This document shows, in pieces, positions 48,656 to 56,945 of a stretch of DNA of 64,000 bases (the stretch's first letter is position 1; each line of letters opens with the position of its first letter). This stretch comes from Maricaulis alexandrii (GTDB taxonomy: Bacteria; Pseudomonadota; Alphaproteobacteria; Caulobacterales; Maricaulaceae): assembly GCF_005871165.1 (NCBI RefSeq), contig NZ_SWKP01000005.1, positions 186,001 to 250,000 on the forward strand, in the 5' to 3' direction. The notes below the pieces were generated by a model. It was not told where the DNA came from and did no database searches. It was given only the letters and a program-made list of their open reading frames with translations. The position numbers were made by a program, and so were the translations under genes.

Positions 48656-49963
48656 CTAGAAAGCTTCCGGTTCAAAGCTCAGCGGGGCCGGCTCGATTTC
48701 TCGCAGGCCGCGCGACCGGATTTCATAGATCGCCAGGCCGCGCTCGATCAGACCGTCGGCATGGAAACGGAAGAGCCCGTCTGCACCCATGAAGCCCTGG
48801 GCTTCCTCGATCGCTTCCGGGGAAAAGCCCAGCTCGCCGCCATCCAGATGGGCGGCCAGGGCCATGGCGTCATAAGCCAGGCTGGCGATCCGTGACGGTT
48901 CGGATCCATAGGTGGCTTCATAACTGGTCTCGAAATTCACCCGGGCCGACTGGTCGGGACCGGCAAACCAGCCGCCATGCAGTGCTGGTTCGCGCAACAG
49001 GTCCGGGTCATTCCACAGGCCGGTGCCCAGGAAGCGCACGACCAGCGGGTCGACATTCTGGGAGATCAGGAGCGGCCCCAGCGCGCGGAGGCGGGTCCCG
49101 CCTTCCGGCAGGATCACGGCCTGGAAAGGCGCTTCCGGATCGGGCATCCATTCGGTCTGGCGCAGCTCGTCGGCCTCTTCCGGGGTCAGCGGTTCGAAAA
49201 CGCCTTCGGCGAGACGGGCCGAAGCGCGCGCCATGGCTTCCACATCACCGGTATAGAAGGATTCCGCGGTGACACTGCCCAGCGTCAGATTGGTCGTGTT
49301 CTGCAGCGCATTGTAGACGGCCAGGCCATAGCGGTCCTGCGGGCCCAGATAGGCAAAGCGCTCGACACCCTGGCGCGCCGCATAATCGACGATGCGGTTC
49401 ACCTCGATTTCCGGCGGGAAACTCATAAGATAGACGCCATTGCCGGCCACGCTGGTATCCGTGGTGAAGGCAATCACGGGGATATCCGCCTGCCGGGCCA
49501 CGTCTGCTGCCGCTTCAACAGAGGTTCCGAACAGCGGGCCGATGATCAGGTCGGCGCCATCCTCGGCAGCGGCCTGGGCTGCGGCACGGGCACCCTCCGG
49601 CGTTCCCTGGGTGTCCTTGGGGATCATGAGAAGATTGCCGCCAGCGCGTTCGAACAGGGCCAGCTCGGCTGCGCGCAGCAGGCGCAGGGCTTCACCGCGG
49701 GCGCCGGAATTTTCGGCGGAGAAGGGCAGGAGCACCGCCACGCGGGCAATGTCGCGGCCCTGCATGTGCGGCGGGATCAGGCCGGTTTCCAGGGAGGGGG
49801 TCGGCTCTTCTGGCTCGGGTTCCGGTTCGGGCTCGGGCTGCGGCAGGGGCTGCTGCGGGATTGGCTGTTGCGGTGGGGGCGGAGCGGGTGTGCTGCAGGC
49901 GGCCAGGACCAGGCCGGTGACGCCGATGACGGCAAGGAGGCGCGGTCGCGCGCTTTGTGCCAT
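48656..49963 (-). CDS. penicillin-binding protein activator (LpoA/YraM-like) lipoprotein
   Basis: About 435 aa from ATG 49963 (MAQSARPRLLAVIGVTGLVLAAC, lipobox LAAC); an upstream ATG at 50008 would overlap rsmI. A Pro/Glu-rich linker (PAPPPPQQPIPQQPLPQPEPEPEPEPEEPTP) is followed by a periplasmic-binding-protein fold (IARVAVLLPFSAENSGARGEALRLLRAAELALFE...DLIIGPLFGTSVEAAADVARQADIPVIAFTTD...RFAYLGPQDRYGLAVYNAL). LpoA activates PBP1a in gammaproteobacteria; here, as in other alphaproteobacteria, the domain faces rsmI divergently. Confidence 0.88.
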   Translation of the reverse strand: MAQSARPRLLAVIGVTGLVLAACSTPAPPPPQQPIPQQPLPQPEPEPEPEPEEPTPSLETGLIPPHMQGRDIARVAVLLPFSAENSGARGEALRLLRAAELALFERAGGNLLMIPKDTQGTPEGARAAAQAAAEDGADLIIGPLFGTSVEAAADVARQADIPVIAFTTDTSVAGNGVYLMSFPPEIEVNRIVDYAARQGVERFAYLGPQDRYGLAVYNALQNTTNLTLGSVTAESFYTGDVEAMARASARLAEGVFEPLTPEEADELRQTEWMPDPEAPFQAVILPEGGTRLRALGPLLISQNVDPLVVRFLGTGLWNDPDLLREPALHGGWFAGPDQSARVNFETSYEATYGSEPSRIASLAYDAMALAAHLDGGELGFSPEAIEEAQGFMGADGLFRFHADGLIERGLAIYEIRSRGLREIEPAPLSFEPEAF

Positions 49964-49994
49964 GGTGGCGAGACAGGCGAAAAGACGCGACGAA

Positions 49995-50903
49995 ATGACT
50001 GACAGCATGACCGGTTCATCCAGTGAAATTCAGGGCGAAGCTAGCCGCCACCGCGTCTCGGGGCAAGCGCTGGCCCCCGGGCTTTACCTGGTGGCGACAC
50101 CGATCGGGAATCTGCGGGATATCACCCTGCGGGCATTGGATGTGCTGGGCGCGGCGGATCGGGTCCTGGCCGAGGATACACGGGTCACCCGCCGCCTCCT
50201 CGACGCCCATGGCATAAGGGCGGAGCTGCAGCCCTATCATGATCATAACGGGGAGAAGGTCCGGCCGGGCATTCTGGACGCCCTGGCCGACGGGGCGGTG
50301 ATCGCGCTGGTCTCCGATGCCGGCACGCCCTTGGTGTCCGATCCGGGGTTCAAGCTGGCCCGTGAGGCGATTGCCCGCGATATCAACGTGATCGCCATCC
50401 CCGGAGCTTCGGCCGTGCTCGCCGCCCTGTCGATCGCCGGACTCCCGACCGACTGTTTCACCTTCGCCGGCTTCCCGCCGCAAAAGACCGGCGCCCGGGA
50501 AACCTGGCTGGAGGGCTTCGTGGATGTCCCGGGAAGCCTGGTCATCTATGAGGGCAATTCCCGGCTCGCGGCCAGCCTCGCCTCGATGGCCAGGATACTG
50601 GGTGACCGGCCGGCGGCCGTGTGCCGCGAGCTGACCAAATTGCACGAGGAAGCCCGGCGCGGCCGTCTATCGGAACTGGCCAAATACTATGACGAAACCG
50701 GTTCACCACGGGGTGAAATTGTCATCGTGATTGGTCCGAAACAGGATCAGGACTGGGATGAAACCCGCATAGACACGGCCTTGGGTGAGGCCATGAAGCG
50801 ATTGCGGGTGAAGGATGCTGCTGCCGAAGTGGCGGCGCAGTCGGGTTGGTCCCGCCGGGATGTCTATGCCCGCGCCCAGGCGCTGAAGGATGCGGCCGGG
50901 TGA
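49995..50903 (+). CDS. rsmI: 16S rRNA (cytidine(1402)-2'-O)-methyltransferase
   Basis: Methylates the 2'-OH of C1402 in the ribosomal P site. 302 aa from ATG 49995 (MTDSMTGSSSEIQGEAS) or a few residues less from 50007. SAM fold of the tetrapyrrole-methylase type: GLYLVATPIGNLRDITLRALDVLGAADRVLAEDTRVT, ALVSDAGTPLVSDPGFKLAREA, VIAIPGASAVLAALSIAGLP and GFPPQKTGARE. Divergent from the LpoA-like gene with almost no gap; yraN follows by GTGA overlap. Confidence 0.95.
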   Translation: MTDSMTGSSSEIQGEASRHRVSGQALAPGLYLVATPIGNLRDITLRALDVLGAADRVLAEDTRVTRRLLDAHGIRAELQPYHDHNGEKVRPGILDALADGAVIALVSDAGTPLVSDPGFKLAREAIARDINVIAIPGASAVLAALSIAGLPTDCFTFAGFPPQKTGARETWLEGFVDVPGSLVIYEGNSRLAASLASMARILGDRPAAVCRELTKLHEEARRGRLSELAKYYDETGSPRGEIVIVIGPKQDQDWDETRIDTALGEAMKRLRVKDAAAEVAAQSGWSRRDVYARAQALKDAAG

Positions 50904-51283
50904 GGGGTAAGCGGCAGGCGGCAGAAGCGCGCGGCCGATGGGCCGAGCGGCTCGCCATGCTCATCCTCACCCTCAAGGGTTACCGCCTGCTGGACCATCG
51001 CGCCCGCACCCGGGCCGGCGAGATCGATCTCGTGGCGCAGCGGGGCGAGTATCTGGTTTTCATCGAGGTGAAGGCGCGTCCGGATCTGGACGAGGCGCAG
51101 GCGGCGCTTGGGACGCGGCAGCGCGAGCGGATCATCCGGGCTGCGAGTGTGTGGATGGCCCGTCATCGCCGTTTTTCGGGCTTGTTTCCCCGCTACGACC
51201 TGTTTCTGGTCGCGCCCTGGCGCTGGCCGGTGCATCATCGCGCGGCCTGGGTGCCGGATGATCGCGCCCGCAATCTGCTTTAG
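50900..51283 (+). CDS. yraN: YraN (UPF0102) family endonuclease-like protein
   Basis: 127 aa, restriction-endonuclease-like fold: ARTRAGEIDLVAQRGEYLVFIEVKARPDLDEAQAALG holds the PD-(D/E)xK-type EIDLV and EVKAR motifs. Actual substrate unknown. GTG 50900 overlaps the rsmI stop, the usual rsmI-yraN arrangement. Confidence 0.93.
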   Translation: MRGKRQAAEARGRWAERLAMLILTLKGYRLLDHRARTRAGEIDLVAQRGEYLVFIEVKARPDLDEAQAALGTRQRERIIRAASVWMARHRRFSGLFPRYDLFLVAPWRWPVHHRAAWVPDDRARNLL

Positions 51284-51315
51284 GGTTCACCCCGTCGATT
51301 CGACAGGAGAGAGTC

Positions 51316-51981
51316 ATGTCCCGTTTCTTGCTGATCCCGCTCATGGTCGGCGTGTTAAGTGCCTGTTCGACCGTGCTGCCGGAACGCTCCATTGGCCGCT
51401 CTTTTGATGACACGAACGCCTCCGTGGCGATCAAGTCGCAAATGCTGCGGGTTGAGGGCTTTGCCTTGGACGGCGTCGATGTGGAAGTGACCGAGGGGAT
51501 TGCCCTGCTGACGGGCCGCGTTCCGCGCGAGGATGATCGCCAGATGGCGGAATGCCTGGCCTGGTCGTCACCGGCGATCCGCAATGTCGCCAATGAGCTA
51601 GAGGTCGGCGAGGGACAGGCTTTCCGCGACCGGACACGTGACACGCAGATCACGGCCCGGGTGAATGCCCGCCTGGTCTCGGACCGGGATGTCCGCTCGA
51701 TCAATTTCAATGTCGAGACCCATGACGGCACGGTTTATCTGCTGGGCGTGGCGCGCAATCGCGGCGAGCTGGAACGCGCAACCTCACATGCCTCACTGGT
51801 CGAGGGTGTCAGCGAGGTGATTTCCTATGTCCGCGTGGCGGGCACCGATCTCAACCTGCCGGCCCGGGGTGAGCGCCGGGCCAGCGCGTGTGCGGGTGAA
51901 GCCCTGCCCTCTCTTGATCCGGGAAATTCAGCCCCTAACTCCGGTCCGCAATTGCTGGGTGGCCCGGAGACAAATCAATGA
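51316..51981 (+). CDS. BON domain lipoprotein
   Basis: 221 aa; signal peptide MSRFLLIPLMVGVLSAC (lipobox LSAC) and two BON domains (about 30-95 and 105-170: AIKSQMLRVEGFALDGVDVEVTEGIALLTGRV and ARVNARLVSDRDVRSINFNVETHDGTVYLLGVARNRGELERATSHASLVEGV). Resembles OsmY/DolP-like envelope-maintenance proteins. The stop overlaps gshB (ATGA). AGGAGAGAG precedes the ATG. Confidence 0.92.
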   Translation: MSRFLLIPLMVGVLSACSTVLPERSIGRSFDDTNASVAIKSQMLRVEGFALDGVDVEVTEGIALLTGRVPREDDRQMAECLAWSSPAIRNVANELEVGEGQAFRDRTRDTQITARVNARLVSDRDVRSINFNVETHDGTVYLLGVARNRGELERATSHASLVEGVSEVISYVRVAGTDLNLPARGERRASACAGEALPSLDPGNSAPNSGPQLLGGPETNQ

Positions 51982-52925
51982 GCCTGCGCGTAGCGGTCCA
52001 GATGGACCCGATCGAAACGGTCAATGTCGATGCCGACACGACCTTTGCCCTGATGGAAGAAGCGCAGGCCCGGGGTGCGGACCTCTTCGTCTATCATCCA
52101 GACTCCCTGGCCTGGCAGGAAGGCCGGGTGCTGGCGCGGGCGCGGCCGGTCCGTGTCCGCCATGAGCAGGGCCATCATGCGGATCTGGGTGAGCCGGTCC
52201 TGCTGGATCTGGCTGAGGATGTCGATGTCGTCCTGATGCGTCAGGACCCGCCCTTCGACATGGCTTACCAGACGGCTGCCCACATTCTGGAATTCCTCAA
52301 GGGCCAGACCCTGGTGCTCAATGACCCGGCCTGGGTCCGGTCGAGCCCGGAGAAGATCATGCCCCTGCTCTTCCCGAACCTGATCCCGCCGACCCTGATC
52401 ACCCGGGACGTGGGGGCCCTGAAGGCGTTCCGCGACACCCATTCCGACATCATCATCAAACCGCTCTACGGCAATGGCGGGGCCGGTGTGTTCCGGCTCA
52501 AGCCGGGGGATGGAAATTTCTCCTCCCTGCTGGAAATGTTCTTTGCCCAGTCGCGCGAACCCGTTGTTGCGCAAGCCTTCCTGCCGGCCGTCTCCAAGGG
52601 CGACAAGCGCGTGCTGATCATTGATGGTGAGCCGGTTGGTGCCATCAACCGCGTGCCGCAAAAGGGCGAAACCCGCTCCAACATGCATGTTGGTGGCGTG
52701 GCCGAAGCCTCGGAGCTGGACGAAGCCGACCTGGCCATCTGCAAGGCGATCGGTCCGGTCCTGAAGGAACGCGATCTGGTCCTGGTCGGGATTGATGTGA
52801 TCGGCGGCCGCATGACCGAAATCAATGTCACCTCGCCGACCGGTGTTCAGGAATTGAAACGCTTCTCCGGAATCGATACGTGCGCGATCTTCTGGGACTG
52901 CGTTGAGGCGCGTCTGGCCGGGTAG
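51978..52925 (+). CDS. gshB: glutathione synthetase
   Basis: Adds glycine to gamma-glutamylcysteine, 315 aa. N-terminal MSLRVAVQMDPIETVNVDADTTFALMEEAQARG, the ATP-grasp DIIIKPLYGNGGAGVFRLKPGDGNFSSLLEMF, and the terminal INVTSPTGVQEL motif. Start overlaps the BON gene stop. Next rightward is the LexA-type box and comM. Confidence 0.97.
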   Translation: MSLRVAVQMDPIETVNVDADTTFALMEEAQARGADLFVYHPDSLAWQEGRVLARARPVRVRHEQGHHADLGEPVLLDLAEDVDVVLMRQDPPFDMAYQTAAHILEFLKGQTLVLNDPAWVRSSPEKIMPLLFPNLIPPTLITRDVGALKAFRDTHSDIIIKPLYGNGGAGVFRLKPGDGNFSSLLEMFFAQSREPVVAQAFLPAVSKGDKRVLIIDGEPVGAINRVPQKGETRSNMHVGGVAEASELDEADLAICKAIGPVLKERDLVLVGIDVIGGRMTEINVTSPTGVQELKRFSGIDTCAIFWDCVEARLAG

Positions 52926-52947
52926 TCAATTTGCACGCTTGACGTGT

Positions 52948-52972
52948 GTTCCAAAATGTTCCAACTTTGTTC
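52948..52972. promoter_or_regulatory. LexA-type SOS box upstream of comM
   Basis: GTTC-CAACTTT-type box: GTTC at 52958-52961, seven bases, GTTC at 52969-52972, the alphaproteobacterial GTTC-N7-GTTC LexA consensus. Another GTTC at 52948-52951 is six bases before, giving three in tandem. A TTGACG at 52939-52944 lies just upstream, so the box is positioned to overlap a promoter. Lies in the 207-bp gap before comM. Confidence 0.6.
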
Positions 52973-53132
52973 CCGATTTGGACTTCGGGATGGTTAAGCC
53001 TGTGGAAAACCCAATGCTGATGGCGGGTTAGCGGTTTCTTAAGAAATTCGCCCCGGCCTTTTGGCAGACGGTCGTTTCCTGCCACGACACGCCCGAACAC
53101 GGTTTCTATGTTTCGGTATGTCGGGGAATAGC

Positions 53133-54068
53133 ATGGCGGCACGGACAAGCTCAGTAGCGTTCGAGGGAGCCGAAGCCCGCCGGGTTGAGGTGCAAGTCCA
53201 GATTGCAGGCGGGTCCCAGCCGATCTTTTCCGTCGTGGGTCTGGGCGACAAGGCGGTCAATGAAAGCCGGGAACGGGTGCGCGGGGCTTTCTCAGCGATC
53301 GGCCTGTCCCTGCCGTCGAAACGCCTGATCGTGAATCTGGCGCCGGCGGACCGGCCCAAGGAGGGGGCGCACTTCGATCTGCCCATCGCAATCGGTGTCC
53401 TCGCCGAGCTCGGCGTTCTGCCCAAGGATGCTGCCGAGGACTATCTCGTCTTCGGGGAGCTGGGGGCCGACGCCCGTATCCGTCCGGCGCCTGGAGCGCT
53501 GCCCGCAGCGGTCGCAGCCAATGCCGCCGGATTGTCGCTGATCTGTCCGGAGGCCAGTGGTCCGGAAGCCGCCTGGGCGGGTGGCGATCTGCCCATTCTG
53601 GCCCCGGCGACGCTGATCCAGCTGATCAATCACTTCAAGGGCAGCCAGGTCCTGGCCCGTCCGGCGCCGGGTGAGCTCGTCGAAACCGACGCCTTGCCGG
53701 ATCTGCGCCAGGTGAAGGGTCAGGAAAGCGCCAAACGGGCCGTCGAGATCGCGGCGGCCGGACACCATAATCTCCTCATGGTCGGCCCACCCGGTTCGGG
53801 CAAGTCCATGCTGGCCGAACGCCTGCCCGGGCTCTTGCCACCGCTCGACCCGTCCGAACTGCTGGACGTGTCCATGATCCATTCCGTGGCGGGTCTGCTG
53901 GAACGGGGCTGTCTGACCCGGTCACGCCCTTTCCGCTCGCCCCACCACTCCGCTTCTATGGCGGCCATGGTCGGGGGCGGTACGCGGGCCCGGCCCGGTG
54001 AGGCCTCCCTGGCGCACCATGGGGTGCTCTTTCTCGACGAATTGCCGGAATTCCACGGCATTATGTAG
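53133..54068 (+). pseudogene. comM: ComM (YifB), AAA+ Mg-chelatase-family helicase, 5' fragment interrupted by insertion
   Basis: ComM-type hexameric helicase that aids branch migration in transformation and recombination in other bacteria. The fragment (311 aa) carries the N-terminal domain ([40 protein letters not shown]), the Walker [20 protein letters not shown], and ends at Walker [12 protein letters not shown], followed by HGIM and a TAG contributed by the element's left end. Residues up to F307 are native. Removing 54056-62196 joins LDELPEF to HPQVLDSLRQP and restores a 509-aa frame. A LexA-type box precedes it. Confidence 0.93.
54048..54055. repeat. target-site duplication, left copy
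   Basis: GAATTCCA immediately before the element's left end; repeated at 62189-62196 immediately after its right end. An 8-bp duplication is the size reported for IS1595-family elements. Confidence 0.95.
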
Positions 54069-54079
54069 CAAATGCACAA
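54056..54079. repeat. left terminal inverted repeat of the IS1595 element
   Basis: Begins CGGCATTATGTAGCAAATGC and matches the inverted right end at 22 of 24 positions. It contains the TAG that ends the ComM 5' fragment. An A-run (up to 54084) follows, similar to the right side. Confidence 0.93.
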
Positions 54080-54103
54080 AAAAAGTGGTCGTACGATGTA
54101 TTG

Positions 54104-54346
54104 TTATGAGAGGTCTTGGACCATCTTAGCTGTCTTTCGGTCTCGTGATTTAGGTGAATCATCTAATATTTGTTTGTTCTTATCAAGGTGAAGACGAGCA
54201 CCATCCGATTCCACATATTCATTCAATATTGCGCGCACTAATTTCGACAGTGTGAGCCCATGACCAGATGCAGCATTATGCAAATGATTATATGTTTCCT
54301 CATCGAGAGAAAGTGAAAATCGTTTGATCTTGGATGTTTGACTCAT
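54104..54346 (-). CDS. ribbon-helix-helix (CopG-like) protein
   Basis: 80 aa from ATG 54346: MSQTSKIKRFSLSLDEETYNHLHNAASGHGLTLSKLVRAILNEYVESDG. The beta strand KRFSLSLDEET and two helices are the RHH DNA-binding fold used by antitoxins and plasmid regulators; a basic tail follows. The start overlaps the stop of the upstream membrane ORF (ATGA). Alone it has no identifiable toxin, but see the neighbour. Confidence 0.75.
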   Translation of the reverse strand: MSQTSKIKRFSLSLDEETYNHLHNAASGHGLTLSKLVRAILNEYVESDGARLHLDKNKQILDDSPKSRDRKTAKMVQDLS

Positions 54347-54546
54347 GGATGGCTCCAATTATTGATCCAGAGCAGTTTTACAGCCGCTGACGCCTGAAAG
54401 ATTAAGAAAAGGCAGACAAACATGAACCCCAAACGATGGAGACTTTGGTTATAGAAGGGAAATCGCTTCATCGTGTTTGGCATCCTATCATCTAGAATGA
54501 GGAACAGCATCTCGATGGATGCGATTATGCTCATAATTTGAAACAT
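54343..54546 (-). CDS. small two-helix membrane protein paired with the RHH gene
   Basis: 67 aa from ATG 54546 (MFQIMSIIASIEMLFLILDD...LGFMFVCLFLIFQASAAVKLLWINNW): helix 1 at about 3-18 and helix 2 at about 43-62. GGGAG seven bases upstream supports this start over a longer GTG frame. Overlaps the RHH gene by 4 bp; might be a toxin-like or membrane partner, but no family is recognised. Confidence 0.55.
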   Translation of the reverse strand: MFQIMSIIASIEMLFLILDDRMPNTMKRFPFYNQSLHRLGFMFVCLFLIFQASAAVKLLWINNWSHP

Positions 54547-54931
54547 CAGCGCGCGCTCCCATACATTCTGTGTCACAGGAACTGTAAGCGATGAGCAATT
54601 AACAGAGACTTAAAAGTGCACCAATTGCACTCCGGTATAGAGTTCCAAAACTCTGACTTGTTATGGCAAAAACACTATATGTGGTAGGAATAAAACAGGA
54701 ACGACCGCCACCACTTGACGAAGAATGGTTTCCGCTATTTCATTTTGTGGAGCGGAGTCGAAAAGGGCCGCAGGGTCTTCCACACCCGTACGGCCCAGAT
54801 CGATTTCGTCCCCGTGACCATTGTTGGTGGTCGAGCGCGGGGCGTGTGCGGAAATCGGATGGCTACGGAATCGCGATCTGACTCTGGTGTCAAGGCTCGA
54901 CCACGCATTTTGGCAAGAAAGGCCAAGTGTT
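54547..54931. other. gap of about 385 bp without a confident gene
   Basis: Upstream of the RHH/membrane pair, which reads left, and of the ORF at 54932, which reads right. Three overlapping rightward frames (from 54663, 54715 and 54821) are open for 70-120 codons but none has convincing coding character, and they end or frame-shift against one another. It may hold promoters and a decayed gene. Confidence 0.4.
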
Positions 54932-55186
54932 ATGTCAAGCTATGATGTAGCCCTGATTAAAGAACAGGGCGTCACCTTCGCAGTGGTCTCGGTCAAGGAC
55001 CACATCCTTCACAACACCCATGAGTCCAACAAGGCGGTCGAAGCGTTCAGCTACGAGTTTGGCTGTCCCGCCGTGATCATGGGGGCGAGGAACCATAAGC
55101 TTTATGGGCGTCGCGATCTGGTGAATTTCCTTTCGAGGATTTCCATTTCGCGGCTGCCGTGGAAGCGCTGGAACCGCGCAGCATAG
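54932..55186 (+). CDS. small hypothetical protein
   Basis: 84 aa from ATG 54932: MSSYDVALIKEQGVTFAVVSVKDHILHNTHESNKAVEAFSYEFGCPAVIMGARNHKLYGRRDLVNFLSRIS. Mixed alpha/beta look (VTFAVVSVK, PAVIMGARNHKLYGRRDL) with no membrane segment. Family not recognised. An upstream frame in phase (54821) could be an older N-terminus but has no family support. Confidence 0.5.
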   Translation: MSSYDVALIKEQGVTFAVVSVKDHILHNTHESNKAVEAFSYEFGCPAVIMGARNHKLYGRRDLVNFLSRISISRLPWKRWNRAA

Positions 55187-55232
55187 TCCGGGTGGCCGAA
55201 TGTCACCGAACGACGTTCGGCCACTCATTCAC

Positions 55233-56000
55233 TCACGGTATGAGCTTGCACAATTCCGTCTCGGCCAATGCCGGATATCCGGCATTTTCGTAGCTCCGCA
55301 CCTCATCCACAATTCGTTTCGCCCGCCGAATTTCATTGTTCCGCCACTCTGCGGATTCATTGGGGCTAAGACTGTCAAAGACATGGAACACATAGTCTCG
55401 CAAGTTTGAGCAGAGGAAGTAGTTTCTGTCCGTGATCCATTTTTCAAATCTGAAACTGTCAAAAACATGATTTCTGTTGGCGTTCCATATTTTTGCTAGT
55501 CGAATTGTTGGTTTCAGCTTTGAGCCTTCCTCTCCATTCCGCTCTGATAAATGAGAGCTGAATTCAAGAGGCGAAGTTCCCTGCCAACCAAGAGCCAAAT
55601 CTGGAATTTGATACTCTCGCCACAAAGACGTTATCGCTGGTACCAAATCAAATTTGATATGGTTTAGCTCTAGAACCAGTGAAGGCGAGTCCTGCTTTAT
55701 GGACGAACTGGGGTAGTAATACTCTGCGAATTTTTTCAGCCGGGCCAAATAGGTTTGTGGCTGAAAGCTTCCGTCTGCGAAAACCACCATATAGTCGATG
55801 TCTGATCGCGAGTCGTATGACCTCGGTAAGATAGTGCCGCGCGTTGACGACCCGAACCGGAAGTGCCGAACAAGGTCGTTTCCAAAATAAGAATCCAGCC
55901 GCGCTGAAATGGTATTGATTGAAGTCGTTATGGAGGCTTGCTCCGGCCCCGATAGAATCGCGGCTGATGCCCTGCTCTGCAAATGGCCCAGAACACTCAT
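55233..56000 (-). CDS. Pol-beta-fold nucleotidyltransferase, SMODS/CD-NTase-like
   Basis: 255 aa. Catalytic core FRFGSSTRGTILPRSYDSRSDIDYMVVF gives the GS loop (G50, S51) and DxD acids D67 and D69; the third acid is D118 in HIKFDLVPAI. This spacing is that of cGAS/DncV-like (CD-NTase) enzymes that make cyclic or linear oligonucleotide messengers in CBASS defence. The C-terminal helical half is shorter than in typical CD-NTases (about 300-400 aa), so it may be a minimal SMODS. All catalytic acids are present. Overlaps the SLATT gene stop (ATGA), so the two are translationally coupled. Product unknown. A non-CBASS nucleotidyltransferase remains possible. Confidence 0.8.
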   Translation of the reverse strand: MSVLGHLQSRASAAILSGPEQASITTSINTISARLDSYFGNDLVRHFRFGSSTRGTILPRSYDSRSDIDYMVVFADGSFQPQTYLARLKKFAEYYYPSSSIKQDSPSLVLELNHIKFDLVPAITSLWREYQIPDLALGWQGTSPLEFSSHLSERNGEEGSKLKPTIRLAKIWNANRNHVFDSFRFEKWITDRNYFLCSNLRDYVFHVFDSLSPNESAEWRNNEIRRAKRIVDEVRSYENAGYPALAETELCKLIP

Positions 56001-56506
56001 TTTGTTACTCCATCATCAACTTCATGAAGTGCTTCACCTTCTTCAATGCCTTTGCGTGCTTTTTGAAAATCAGAGTTCAAGAATGTGGGTGCAGCGCGGT
56101 TTAGGTCTTTTTGGCGGCTCACAAGAACGTCCAGCAGGTCAGACGTTAGTGAAACGTCATCCGCTGTTGGGAGACGAATTGTTCGGAACCGCCTAACATC
56201 GCCCTTGAGTGCAAGGTATTGATCGCCTGCACCCTTGTGCTCAGCGGCTTGTTCGGCGGGTTTTAGAAAAGTTAGCAGAGCGGTTAGGATCGTTGCGGCC
56301 AGTGACAGAACACCCGCAACTACATGATAATCTGCGAAGATGGCTGTTCCGGCGGCTGCGCTAGATATAACGGCACAACTTCCCAGAATCCGATGTTGCC
56401 ACGTCAGCCGTTCCGTAGCGTTGAAATGGGCTTTACCCGTGTATTTGCAGTCTTCTTCGACCCTGCGAAGCTCCGCATCGATGCTCGATCTCGTGTCTTC
56501 GTTCAT
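55997..56506 (-). CDS. SLATT domain (two-transmembrane) protein, likely effector
   Basis: 169 aa. Two hydrophobic helices, about 40-60 (ILGSCAVISSAAAGTAIFADY) and 62-81 (VVAGVLSLAATILTALLTFL), are followed by a cytoplasmic helical region KPAEQAAEHKGAGDQYLALKGDVRRFRTI and the end APTFLNSDFQKARKGIEEGEAL. This is the SLATT (SMODS and SLOG-associating two-TM effector) layout. SLATT proteins are predicted membrane-damaging effectors activated by nucleotide signals. First gene of the operon; the nucleotidyltransferase follows with a 4-bp overlap. Confidence 0.82.
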   Translation of the reverse strand: MNEDTRSSIDAELRRVEEDCKYTGKAHFNATERLTWQHRILGSCAVISSAAAGTAIFADYHVVAGVLSLAATILTALLTFLKPAEQAAEHKGAGDQYLALKGDVRRFRTIRLPTADDVSLTSDLLDVLVSRQKDLNRAAPTFLNSDFQKARKGIEEGEALHEVDDGVTK

Positions 56507-56606
56507 AACGCCCCAACCTTTTCATTCGGAACTTACATGGGGGTTCCAACCGCAGGTGTGATCCTCGTCACGTAAAAGTGCTGTGGATTACGGGCCTAAG
56601 TACTAG
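56507..56606. promoter_or_regulatory. divergent promoter region of the SLATT operon and a small ORF
   Basis: 100-bp gap between the leftward SLATT-nucleotidyltransferase operon and the rightward 112-aa ORF. Promoters for both must lie here; no clear operator or hairpin was seen. Confidence 0.35.
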
Positions 56607-56945
56607 ATGGAAAACAACAATGCCGATCAGGCACAGTCTCAAAGTACGATTGTCTGCCGCGCTCTGGCGCTAACCGATGAGGCTTGGCGAGCCAACGCTG
56701 CTGGACGTGAATTTGACTTTCGTCGGGTAGAAATGGGGTTCGAGGCATTGCTGGCCTCTGTCGCCACTATGGAACTAGACCCTTCTCTTGAAAGAGACCC
56801 GGTCGTGTCAAACATTCTCAGAGTGCTTTCTTCATCCAACGTGATAGCGCGGCGCTACGATCACCGCCACGCATTCGATCTGCTAGTGCGAGCCGCCGGA
56901 CCGATCACCGACAAGGCAAAGTGTTTAGATACGGCGAAACGCTAG
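56607..56945 (+). CDS. hypothetical protein, 112 aa
   Basis: Soluble, charged (MENNNADQAQSQSTIVCRALALTDEAWRANAAGREFDFRRVEMGFEALLASVATMELDPSLERDPVVSNILRVL...). No motif recognised. Divergent from the SLATT operon and may be regulated with it. It overlaps the 3' end of the following lipoprotein gene by 4 bp. Confidence 0.5.
   Translation: MENNNADQAQSQSTIVCRALALTDEAWRANAAGREFDFRRVEMGFEALLASVATMELDPSLERDPVVSNILRVLSSSNVIARRYDHRHAFDLLVRAAGPITDKAKCLDTAKR

Noticed and set aside
54663-54945. Three overlapping rightward frames at the element's left side
   Set aside because: No family match, no consistent ribosome site, and they conflict with one another; only the ORF at 54932 is listed.
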